From the NCBI GenBank assembly GCA_016205965.1, contig JACQSM010000012.1:1-5861 (forward strand): a stretch of 5,861 nt of DNA, written 5' to 3'. Below are positions 1 through 4,630 of the stretch, in pieces (position 1 is the first letter of the stretch; the number at the start of each line of letters is the position of its first letter). The translations under genes and the position numbers were made by a program. Origin of the DNA: Candidatus Uhrbacteria bacterium. Its GTDB lineage: Bacteria; Patescibacteriota; Patescibacteriia; SG8-24. The notes beneath the pieces were generated by a model, which made no database searches, was not told the DNA's origin, and saw nothing but the letters and a program-made list of their open reading frames with translations.

Positions 1-2
1 GC

Positions 3-431
3 CCCGAGGATCTGCGGCAGCCGAAGAAGCAGCGCACCGGCGAAATCATCCTGGCAGCGACGATCCTGGGCGTCGTCAGCACGATTTTCGATTTCGCGAC
101 CTTCTTCATCTTCAAAGGCCAGGGCGAACAGGCGCTGCAGACGAACTGGTTCATGGTCAGCATCTTCACCGAGCTGCTGCTGTTATTCTCCATCCGCGCC
201 GCCGGACCGTTCTGGAAGGCGCTGCGGCCGAGCAGCTCGGTCATCGGCCTGACCGCCGCCGCGATGATCTTCACCGTCGCCTTCCCGTTCAGCCCGGTCG
301 GCCAGCAGCTGTTCCACTTCGTCCGGCCGACGCCGGATCAATTGACGATGGTGTTTTTGCTGGCGGCGGGGTACTTTGCCGCCAACGAACTTTTGAAAAA
401 GTGGGTTCATAAGATGAGAGTTCCGGCTTAA
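3..431 (+). CDS. C-terminal end of a P-type cation-transporting ATPase (Mg2+-ATPase-like), 5' end outside window
   Basis: The frame is open from the window edge to TAA at 429-431, giving about 142 residues of a C-terminal membrane domain. Four hydrophobic segments are visible, beginning at EIILAATILGVV, WFMVSIFTELLLL, SSVIGLTAAAMIF and LTMVFLLAAGYF. They are followed by a basic tail (KKWVHK). The phrases STIFDFATF, QTNWFMVSIFTE and FPFSPVG resemble the last transmembrane helices of MgtA/MgtB-type (P3B) Mg2+ pumps, where the comparable stretches are SSIFDITTF, QSGWFIEG and IPFSPLG. The phosphorylation (DKTGT) and nucleotide-binding domains lie upstream of the window, so ion specificity cannot be read here; a Ca2+-type or general cation P-ATPase is the alternative. 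By family the enzyme couples ATP hydrolysis to ion transport across the cytoplasmic membrane. rnhB follows after 29 nt with no terminator between, so readthrough is likely. Confidence 0.82.
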   Translation, partial: PEDLRQPKKQRTGEIILAATILGVVSTIFDFATFFIFKGQGEQALQTNWFMVSIFTELLLLFSIRAAGPFWKALRPSSSVIGLTAAAMIFTVAFPFSPVGQQLFHFVRPTPDQLTMVFLLAAGYFAANELLKKWVHKMRVPA

Positions 432-460
432 CTCGAAGATGAAAGCTCCGGCTTGATGCT

Positions 461-1105
461 ATGGTCGCCGTGCGGCTGCCGACATTTCACGAAGAACGCG
501 CTTTGCTGGCCGCCGGCTTTACGATCGTGGCCGGGGTCGACGAGGCCGGGTGCGGCTGCTGGGCCGGGCCGGTTTTCGCCGCCGCGGTGATTTTGCCTTT
601 CGATTCGCGGATCGGGCTGATTCGCGATTCCAAGACTTTGTCGTTGACGCAGCGGCTGCGGGTCGTCGAGGACGTGAAACGCGAGGCGGCCGCTTGGGCC
701 GTGGGTACGGCCTCGGCCGCCGAGGTTGATTCATTGAATATCCGCCGGGCCGGAGCGTTGGCGATGCGCCGGGCGGTCGAGGGATTGGCGATGGCGCCGC
801 AGTTCGTGCTGATCGACGCTTTTGCGATTCCCGGCTTGGCCATCCCCTCGAAAAACATCGTGAAGGGCGATCTCAAAATCAAATCGATCGCGGCGGCGTC
901 GGTGATCGCCAAAGTGGCGCGCGATCAGCACATGGCAGAGGTGGACGCGCGCTTCCCCGGCTATGGTTTCGCCGGTCACAAAGGCTACGGCACGCGGCAG
1001 CATCAGGAGGCCTTGCGGCGGCTCGGACCTTGCGCCGAACATCGGATGTCATACGCGCCGATCAAGGCGTGTATGCAAAACGCGCATCAAAAAACCGAGC
1101 CGTAG
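461..1105 (+). CDS. rnhB: Ribonuclease HII
   Basis: A 214-residue protein, typical family length. RNase HII cuts the RNA strand of RNA-DNA hybrids and incises at single ribonucleotides left in DNA. The four metal-binding carboxylates are visible: D27 and E28 in VDEAG, D119 in VLIDA and D155 in AKVARD. SIAAASVIAKVARD (142-155), GHKGYGT (172-178) and HR (194-195) are also family hallmarks. The motif after the first two carboxylates is unusual: DEAG-C-G-C-WAGPV, where most members have DEAGRGP-AGPV, so the Arg of the GRG motif that senses the RNA-DNA junction is Cys31. No clear Shine-Dalgarno precedes ATG 461; GTG 470 in frame is an alternative start. The last codons overlap a terminator hairpin that serves the convergent gene. 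Confidence 0.95.
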   Translation: MVAVRLPTFHEERALLAAGFTIVAGVDEAGCGCWAGPVFAAAVILPFDSRIGLIRDSKTLSLTQRLRVVEDVKREAAAWAVGTASAAEVDSLNIRRAGALAMRRAVEGLAMAPQFVLIDAFAIPGLAIPSKNIVKGDLKIKSIAAASVIAKVARDQHMAEVDARFPGYGFAGHKGYGTRQHQEALRRLGPCAEHRMSYAPIKACMQNAHQKTEP

Positions 1106-1110
1106 CTCGG
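1088..1110 (-). terminator. Rho-independent terminator for the 354-residue - strand gene, inside the end of rnhB
   Basis: Read on the - strand this is CCGAGC, loop TACG, GCTCGG, then TTTTTT. The C(UACG)G loop belongs to the very stable UNCG tetraloop class, and the six-base U tract makes it a canonical intrinsic terminator. It begins 12 nt after the TGA of the - strand gene. It overlaps the last codons and the stop of rnhB (1103-1105). Confidence 0.87.
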
Positions 1111-1122
1111 TGGTGTGTCGCT

Positions 1123-2187
1123 TCATCTCATACGGTCGATGATGTCTTTGGTTTTCTTGACCCGAGCGGCTTCAATTGCCTGCTGGGCTTGCCGCTCGAC
1201 CTCATGCTCGTCGATGAGCCTGACCAAGCGCTCGGCCAGCTGCGCATCCGTCTCGCGGAATTCCGCCAGGACGGCCTTGGCAAAGTCGTAGGTGTTACCG
1301 GTGCATCGAAACGGGCCACCGTTGTCATTGTTGATGAAAACCGCATGGCGTGCATAACGGCGGCGGAGTTCGCGATGCTGGTCTCCGGCCAGATACGCCC
1401 AGGTCTTAGCCATGGCCCAGCCATTGATCCGAAGCTTGACGTCGGAGAAGCGCATCAGACAGTCGATCTGGGAGCGGAAGAGGTCAGGTGCGTACTTGAT
1501 TTTGCCGTTGATCAGCGGCAATTGAATGTGATGCGCATAGCACGCGAGTGCGCCTTCCCACTCGGCACGCGGTTTCGCCCACCCTTCCGATTCATGGAGA
1601 ATCCGGCGCTGCATCAAGAGATCGCCGGCCTGTTTCCAACACTCGGGCACCTCCTCATTGAGCAGCTGGTAGAAGGGGTTGTACCCGGAGCTATCGTCCA
1701 TGTCATAACCTTCCACCGGATCGTTGAGCTGGTAGCGGCCGAACAACCGGGCGGTCAGTTCATGATCCTCCGGCAAAACTCCGAGAAGCTTGAGGATGTA
1801 CCGATTGGTATCGTCGAGCGGTCGGCGCGCCTCGCGATCTCCTGACGGCAAGATGCGGTCGACGACCATGATCAACACCTCGGCGGCGAAGGCTTGCAGC
1901 GCCGGACTGATTTTGGCTGCGTCGAACCCATGAATGCCGAGGCAGCCATGGCCGCCGGAAAAATAACAGGGCGCGGGCCGATATTGTGGCGTCAACCAGA
2001 TGGCGATCGCCCGGGCCTTGAAGGCATCGCGGACGCCGGATTCGATCAGCGCCTCCAAGACGTCCCAGCGGGCGCCACGATCATCGATCCAATCCTTCCA
2101 AGTCTCGGAGTCCTCCAAGTTGGAGTGGAACATCTTTGCGATGAGCTGGGAAACCCGAACTTCAAAATCAGGCGAATCGGTTTTCAT
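1123..2187 (-). CDS. Hypothetical 354-residue soluble protein, family not recognised
   Basis: A complete ORF with its own signals. On the - strand AGGAG (2194-2198) sits 6 nt before ATG 2187, and a terminator follows 12 nt after the stop. There is no signal peptide or membrane segment, so it is probably cytoplasmic. It appears largely helical and is rich in Trp and Tyr. Visible landmarks are a Cys/His/Gly-rich turn (residues 74-87, around CYFSGGHGCLGIHG), an acidic aromatic loop (157-173, EGYDMDDSSGYNPFY), an FINNDNGGPF loop (284-293), and a charged C-terminus (314-354) that looks like a long helix or coiled coil. I match none of these to a known catalytic motif. It lies downstream of the smpB-ssrA pair, but the terminator after ssrA suggests a separate unit. 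Codon choice looks less strict at third positions than in infC or rplT, which may hint at an accessory or acquired gene. Confidence 0.8.
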   Translation of the reverse strand: MKTDSPDFEVRVSQLIAKMFHSNLEDSETWKDWIDDRGARWDVLEALIESGVRDAFKARAIAIWLTPQYRPAPCYFSGGHGCLGIHGFDAAKISPALQAFAAEVLIMVVDRILPSGDREARRPLDDTNRYILKLLGVLPEDHELTARLFGRYQLNDPVEGYDMDDSSGYNPFYQLLNEEVPECWKQAGDLLMQRRILHESEGWAKPRAEWEGALACYAHHIQLPLINGKIKYAPDLFRSQIDCLMRFSDVKLRINGWAMAKTWAYLAGDQHRELRRRYARHAVFINNDNGGPFRCTGNTYDFAKAVLAEFRETDAQLAERLVRLIDEHEVERQAQQAIEAARVKKTKDIIDRMR

Positions 2188-2193
2188 GATCGA

Positions 2194-2198
2194 CTCCT
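2194..2198 (-). promoter_or_regulatory. Strong Shine-Dalgarno site of the 354-residue gene
   Basis: AGGAG on the - strand with 6 nt spacing to ATG 2187. It fixes this start and contrasts with the SD-poor housekeeping genes nearby. Confidence 0.75.
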
Positions 2199-2236
2199 GT
2201 ACTGTAAAGGAACGGGCCCGTCATTGGGTCCATCAT

Positions 2237-2265
2237 GGGATAACAGAAAAAACGACGTCGGTCAA
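2237..2265 (-). promoter_or_regulatory. Possible weak promoter of the 354-residue gene
   Basis: On the - strand TTGACC (2260-2265) and TATCCC (2237-2242) are 17 bp apart, upstream of the gene and downstream of the ssrA terminator. The -35 is good but the -10 matches TATAAT in only its first three bases, so this is tentative. A 10-bp palindrome ACGGGCCCGT (2212-2221) lies between it and the Shine-Dalgarno site and could be an operator. Confidence 0.25.
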
Positions 2266-2272
2266 ACCGCTG

Positions 2273-2317
2273 ACAAAAACAAAATGAGCCGGCAACGAAA
2301 TATTGCCGGCTCATTTT
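2273..2317 (-). terminator. Intrinsic terminator of ssrA
   Basis: A perfect 15-bp stem (2281-2295 with 2303-2317) encloses a 7-nt loop. On the - strand the stem starts immediately after the tmRNA CCA end (2318). Its last bases are T-rich and run into GTTTTTG, giving a U tract. The A-run on one side and T-run on the other would also let it work in the + direction. Confidence 0.88.
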
Positions 2318-2712
2318 TGGTGGAGATGGGGAGAGTTGAACTCCCGTCTGGTGAGGCGTCCCGCGACGTGTGTACAAGCGTAGCCCGCTTGTTGGTTCGA
2401 GACCGCGGTAAGAGCGGGCCAAACCCGCGATCCCTATCCCCTGGCCATGTCGGCAGCGGCGTCAGAGGCGCACGCCGTGCCCAAACCGATGTATGACACC
2501 CGGATCCGGAATATCGGTGTCATCCGGGCGGATGGGTTCTGCGCCCTTAGGCGAGAACCGGCGCGAACGAAGGAGCAAACGCTTTCGCGAGTGCGGCCTT
2601 CGCGCGTGAGAACAGATTGGCAGTTGTTCAGATTGTCCGGTGATTCGTGAGGTAACGGACGTCCTCATCTTGCACGTCGTGAAAAGTACTCCCGGCGATG
2701 CCTGGCATCCCC
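2318..2712 (-). ncRNA. ssrA: Transfer-messenger RNA (tmRNA, 10Sa RNA)
   Basis: A 395-nt tmRNA, typical length, which frees stalled ribosomes by acting first as tRNA-Ala and then as mRNA. On the - strand the 5' GGGGATG (2706-2712) pairs with CATCTCC (2322-2328, one G-U) before A-CCA, closing the acceptor stem. The T arm is GGGAG, TTCAACT, CTCCC (2329-2345). P2 is seen as CGACGTG-CAAG (2669-2679) pairing with CTTG and CACGTCG (2364-2378). PK1 is a clean H-type pseudoknot: TGAGG, GTCCG, CCTCA, CGGAC (2635-2667). Thirteen nt later the tag begins. A stem GGTTCT-C-GCC with GGC-GC-AGAACC surrounds the tag stop. Further pseudoknots are likely near 2486-2523 (ATGACAC/GTGTCAT with CGAT/ATCG) and are clear at 2404-2446 (GGCCA/TGGCC with CGCGG/CCGCG). 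smpB lies directly upstream. The protein ORFs through here are shadows. Confidence 0.95.
2547..2621 (-). other. tmRNA proteolysis-tag reading frame (24 codons plus TAA)
   Basis: The resume codon is placed at GCC (2619-2621), 13 nt after PK1, because the frame reads Ala-Asn first, as many tags do, and reaches TAA at 2547-2549. The tag starts ANLFSRAKAA, continues LAKAFAPSF and ends APVLA. It is long (24 residues, against about 10 in E. coli) and ends Val-Leu-Ala rather than the common Leu-Ala-Ala. The stop lies at the tip of the following stem, as in other tmRNAs. The resume codon is inferred from spacing and frame; the stop is unambiguous in this frame. An in-frame TGA 9 nt before the resume codon shows the frame cannot begin much earlier. 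Confidence 0.8.
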
Positions 2713-2718
2713 TCGAAG

Positions 2719-2747
2719 TTGATATGTTTGCCCGCATGGCTGGGCTA
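2719..2747 (-). promoter_or_regulatory. Possible weak ssrA promoter
   Basis: On the - strand TATCAA (2719-2724) ends 6 nt before the mature tmRNA 5' end (2712), the right place for a -10. The -35 position (TAGCCC, 2742-2747) is poor. ssrA may therefore be made partly by readthrough from smpB followed by 5' processing. Confidence 0.3.
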
Positions 2748-2809
2748 GGACGTCCAGACCCTTCGACAGGCCGCACGATCAGCGTCCGTAGGAAGGGTCT
2801 GGACGTCCT
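2747..2809. repeat. Perfect 18-bp inverted repeat between smpB and ssrA
   Basis: AGGACGTCCAGACCCTTC (2747-2764) and its exact reverse complement (2792-2809) flank a 27-nt loop. There is no T tract on either side, so it is not a standard intrinsic terminator. In an smpB-ssrA transcript it would form a long hairpin 18 nt after the smpB stop and 34 nt before the tmRNA 5' end. That fits an RNA-processing or partial-termination structure. A small mobile palindromic element is another possibility, but only one copy is present here. Confidence 0.85.
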
Positions 2810-2826
2810 CCTTCGCACGCGCTCAT

Positions 2827-3276
2827 TTACATATCGCCTTTGAGTGAACGTCTGACTTCTCTATCGAGATCGCGCTTGCGGATCTGGGCGCGTTTCTCGT
2901 ATTGCTTCTTTCCCCGGGCCAAACCGAACTCGAGCTTGATGTGGGACTTGCGAGTATATACCGAAAGCGGCACCAAAGTCAATCCTTTCTGGAGCACCTG
3001 GCCGCTCAAACGCTTGATTTCGCGCTTATGCAGGAGCAGTTTGCGCGAGCGCTCCGGGTCATAGCCCGGCGTGGGACCGGCCGGCTTGTAGCGCGGAATG
3101 TGGGCGCCGACCAGCCAGATGCCGTCGCTCGCCACCGAGACGTAGGCGCCGCGGAGGCTCATCGAACCGGCTCTGACCGACTTGACCTCGTGGCCGAGCA
3201 GCTTCAAACCGGCCTCGAATTTCTCGAGGATCTCATAATCGGAGCCGGCGTGTTTGTTGACCGCAAGCGAAGGCAT
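2827..3276 (-). CDS. smpB: SsrA-binding protein SmpB
   Basis: A 149-residue protein, normal family length. SmpB binds the tRNA-like part of tmRNA, brings it to the A site of ribosomes stalled without a stop codon, and occupies the decoding centre. Visible family features are the start MPSLAVNKHAGSDYEILEKF, then GLKLLGHEVKSVRAGSMSLRGAYV (an OB-fold core), HIPRYKPA, RKLLLHKREI and a basic tail KKQYEKRAQIRKRDLDREV that enters the mRNA channel. No strong Shine-Dalgarno is present; GGGA lies 5-9 nt before the ATG, near the predicted 5' end of the RNA, so the leader may be very short. ssrA lies downstream on the same strand. infC is divergent and appears to share promoter DNA with it. Confidence 0.97.
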   Translation of the reverse strand: MPSLAVNKHAGSDYEILEKFEAGLKLLGHEVKSVRAGSMSLRGAYVSVASDGIWLVGAHIPRYKPAGPTPGYDPERSRKLLLHKREIKRLSGQVLQKGLTLVPLSVYTRKSHIKLEFGLARGKKQYEKRAQIRKRDLDREVRRSLKGDM

Positions 3277-3289
3277 AAGATGTCCCGCT

Positions 3290-3317
3290 ACTGTACCATT
3301 CCGACGCCCCTTTACAA
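3290..3317 (-). promoter_or_regulatory. smpB promoter
   Basis: On the - strand TTGTAA (3312-3317) and TACAGT (3290-3295) are 16 bp apart. The predicted start is near 3283, leaving only about 7 nt before the smpB ATG, so the mRNA would be nearly leaderless. Its -35 coincides with that of infC on the other strand. Confidence 0.5.
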
Positions 3318-3340
3318 ATAAGGCGGCAATGGCTTAGTAT
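3311..3340 (+). promoter_or_regulatory. infC operon promoter
   Basis: TTTACA (3311-3316) and TAGTAT (3335-3340) are 18 bp apart, five and four matches to the sigma70 hexamers. The predicted start is near 3347, about 23 nt before the TTG start of infC. The octamer TTTACAAA holds the -35 of this promoter and of divergent smpB. Confidence 0.5.
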
Positions 3341-3369
3341 AGCCACAGATAACCCTAACCCCCACTGCC

Positions 3370-3918
3370 TTGCGAATCTCCCGTCGACGATTTCAACCGA
3401 AGAAACCCTCCGTCGTGTACATGGTCAACGAGAACATCCGGTTTCCGGAGGTCCGCGTGATCCACGACACCGAAGGCCACGTCGGCGTCATGCCGACCGC
3501 CGATGCGCTCCAGAAGGCGCGCGAACAGGGTTTCGACCTGGTCGTGATCCAGGCCAACGCCGTACCGCCGATCGCCAAGATCATCGACTTCGGCAAATAC
3601 AAGTACGAGAAGGAAAAAGAAGCCCGCAAAGCCAAGGCCAAGGCCAAAACGGTCGAGGTTAAAGGCATCCGGTTGTCGGCCCGCATCGGCGAACACGACC
3701 TGATGGTCCGCAAGGAACAGGCTAAGAAGTTCCTGGAACGCGGCGACAAGCTCAAGATCGAAATCTTCCTGCGCGGCCGCGAAAAGCGCCACGGCGACCT
3801 GGCGGCCAAGATCATCCAGGAGTTCGTCGCCGACCTGAACAAGGAGATGCCGCTCAAAGTCGAGCAGCCGGTCAGCCGGATGGGCGGACAGTTGACAAGC
3901 ATAGTCGGAAAAGCGTAA
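3370..3918 (+). CDS. infC: Translation initiation factor IF-3
   Basis: 182 residues when started at TTG 3370. IF3 binds the 30S subunit, prevents premature 50S joining and checks the start codon and initiator tRNA. The N-domain (about 18-80) shows VNENIRFPEVRVI, ADALQKAREQGFDLVVI, PPIAKIIDFGKYKYEKEKEA. A lysine-rich linker (81-98) leads to the C-domain (about 98-182), with KGIRLSARIGEHDLMVRKEQAKKFLERGDK and FLRGREKRHGDLA. The start is uncertain. TTG 3370 gives MRISRRRF, like the N-terminus I recall for Parcubacteria. The ATC two codons later would parallel the non-standard AUU start used by E. coli infC for autoregulation. ATG 3421 would remove the basic N-terminal extension. No Shine-Dalgarno is visible. 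It is first in the infC-rpmI-rplT operon. Confidence 0.97.
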   Translation: MRISRRRFQPKKPSVVYMVNENIRFPEVRVIHDTEGHVGVMPTADALQKAREQGFDLVVIQANAVPPIAKIIDFGKYKYEKEKEARKAKAKAKTVEVKGIRLSARIGEHDLMVRKEQAKKFLERGDKLKIEIFLRGREKRHGDLAAKIIQEFVADLNKEMPLKVEQPVSRMGGQLTSIVGKA

Positions 3919-3924
3919 TATCGT

Positions 3925-3964
3925 CGGGTATGAATGAGGCGGTTTTTTACCCGCCTTCGGCCTC
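3925..3964 (+). promoter_or_regulatory. Candidate structured translational control site before rpmI
   Basis: Two pairings interlock as an H-type pseudoknot: CGGGTA (3925-3930) with TACCCG (3948-3953), and GAGGC (3936-3940) with GCCTC (3960-3964), which ends 2 nt before the rpmI ATG. A competing hairpin AGGCGG/CCGCCT (3937-3942 with 3951-3956) is also possible. L20 represses rpmI-rplT translation through a pseudoknot in E. coli, so a similar role is plausible. No L20-site consensus was checked. Confidence 0.4.
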
Positions 3965-3966
3965 TT

Positions 3967-4155
3967 ATGAAGACGAATAAAGCGATCGCCAAACGGTTTA
4001 AGGTCACCAAGAAAGGGAAGGTCCTCAAGCGCACCGCCGGGCAGGACCATTTCAATACGCGCGAACCCGGCAAGGTGACGCGGATGAAGCGCCGCGACCG
4101 GCAGCTCTCCGAATCGTTCACCAAGACGGTCAAGAAACTGCTCCAGCAGCAATAA
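3967..4155 (+). CDS. rpmI: 50S ribosomal protein L35 (bL35)
   Basis: 62 residues, normal for this small basic 50S protein. The sequence MKTNKAIAKRFKVTKKGKV, then GQDHFNTREPGKVTRMKR, matches L35, which starts MPK or MK followed by a Lys/Thr/Arg-rich stretch. ATG 3967 is chosen because it gives this standard N-terminus. An in-frame ATG at 3934 would add 11 residues (MRRFFTRLRPL) not expected in the family. No Shine-Dalgarno lies before ATG 3967; the 6 nt in front (CCTCTT) are pyrimidine and can pair with the upstream GAGG. That suggests structural control or translational coupling to infC, 48 nt upstream. rplT begins 4 nt after the stop. Confidence 0.95.
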   Translation: MKTNKAIAKRFKVTKKGKVLKRTAGQDHFNTREPGKVTRMKRRDRQLSESFTKTVKKLLQQQ

Positions 4156-4159
4156 ACGT

Positions 4160-4507
4160 ATGCCTCGAGTCAAACGCGGAGTAATGCATTCCAAGCGCCG
4201 CCGCAACCTGTTGGCCCAGACCAAGGGCTACATGTGGGGTCGCAAGAGCAAGATCAAGCTGGCCAAAGTGGCCGTGCTTAAGGCCGGCGTCAACGCCTAC
4301 CGCGACCGTCGCCTCAAGAAGCGCGACATGCGCGCCCTCTGGGCACTGCGGATCAACGCCGCCGCCCGCGAGAACGGCATGAAGTACAGCACGCTGATCG
4401 ACGCCATGAAGAAAGCCGGCATCGTCCTGGATCGCAAGGTCCTCTCGGAGCTGGCGGCCAAGCACCCGGCGGTGTTCGCCGAGGTGGTCAAGGCGGCCAA
4501 GAAATAA
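4160..4507 (+). CDS. rplT: 50S ribosomal protein L20 (bL20)
   Basis: 115 residues, the usual length. L20 binds 23S rRNA early in 50S assembly and in many bacteria represses its own operon. The long basic N-terminal helix is recognisable: MPRVKRGVMHSKRRRNLLAQTKGYMWGRKS. The globular C-domain includes RDRRLKKRDMRALWALRINAAARENGMKYS and the end LDRKVLSELAAKHPAVFAEVV. No Shine-Dalgarno is present. Only 4 nt separate it from rpmI, so translation is probably coupled. It is the last gene of the operon and a strong terminator begins 5 nt after the stop. Confidence 0.98.
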   Translation: MPRVKRGVMHSKRRRNLLAQTKGYMWGRKSKIKLAKVAVLKAGVNAYRDRRLKKRDMRALWALRINAAARENGMKYSTLIDAMKKAGIVLDRKVLSELAAKHPAVFAEVVKAAKK

Positions 4508-4511
4508 ACGT

Positions 4512-4552
4512 AAAAAAGGGCGGCCCTGTCATTGACACGGCCGCCCTTTTTT
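4512..4552 (+). terminator. Rho-independent terminator of infC-rpmI-rplT
   Basis: A six-A run plus GGGCGGCC (4512-4525) pairs with GGCCGCCC plus a six-T run (4539-4552), 14 bp in all. A C-C mismatch and then TGTC/GACA (4527-4530 with 4534-4537) extend the stem to a 3-nt loop. The symmetric A and T runs make it potentially bidirectional. Confidence 0.93.
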
Positions 4553-4560
4553 GGTATATT
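4532..4560 (+). promoter_or_regulatory. Near-consensus promoter built into the rplT terminator
   Basis: TTGACA (4532-4537, perfect) and TATATT (4555-4560, five of six) are 17 bp apart. The -35 lies in the apical stem-loop of the terminator, and its 3' arm and T run form the spacer. The predicted start is near 4567, giving a leader of about 64 nt before ATG 4631. Confidence 0.75.
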
Positions 4561-4630
4561 GATCTGTCTCATTTTCCCCGAGAGACACGCACCTTCCAAC
4601 CGCCCGACGGGGACGGGCACGAGGTATTCC

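Noticed and set aside
1030..1845. 271-codon + strand ORF opposite the 354-residue gene
   Set aside because: It overlaps the end of rnhB and crosses the terminator. The - strand frame has the Shine-Dalgarno, terminator and more protein-like composition.
2658..2810. GGACGTCCTC occurs in the tmRNA PK1 region (2658-2667) and in the inverted-repeat arm (2801-2810)
   Set aside because: The shared block is short and partly palindromic. Each copy is already explained by its own pairing, so chance or local duplication cannot be separated.
2447..2818. Small ORFs on both strands between 2447 and 2818
   Set aside because: They lie across the tmRNA and the adjacent inverted repeat. The RNA structure accounts for the sequence, and none resembles a protein family.
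3934..3966. Longer L35 start adding MRRFFTRLRPL
   Set aside because: L35 proteins begin directly with MK or MPK. The extra codons coincide with the structured leader.
3355..4224. Long - strand ORFs opposite infC, rpmI and rplT
   Set aside because: They are mirror frames of conserved genes in GC-rich DNA, with Leu/Ala/Asp-rich low-information translations.
4151..4512. AATAAACGTA occurs after both the rpmI stop (4151-4160) and the rplT stop (4503-4512)
   Set aside because: A 10-nt match around Ala/Lys codons and TAA stops is weak, and no function is evident.
4532..4630. In-frame extension of the coiled-coil membrane protein to TTG 4532
   Set aside because: This stretch is the terminator, the promoter -10 and the untranslated leader. 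The predicted transcript starts near 4567, and ATG 4631 has a good Shine-Dalgarno.
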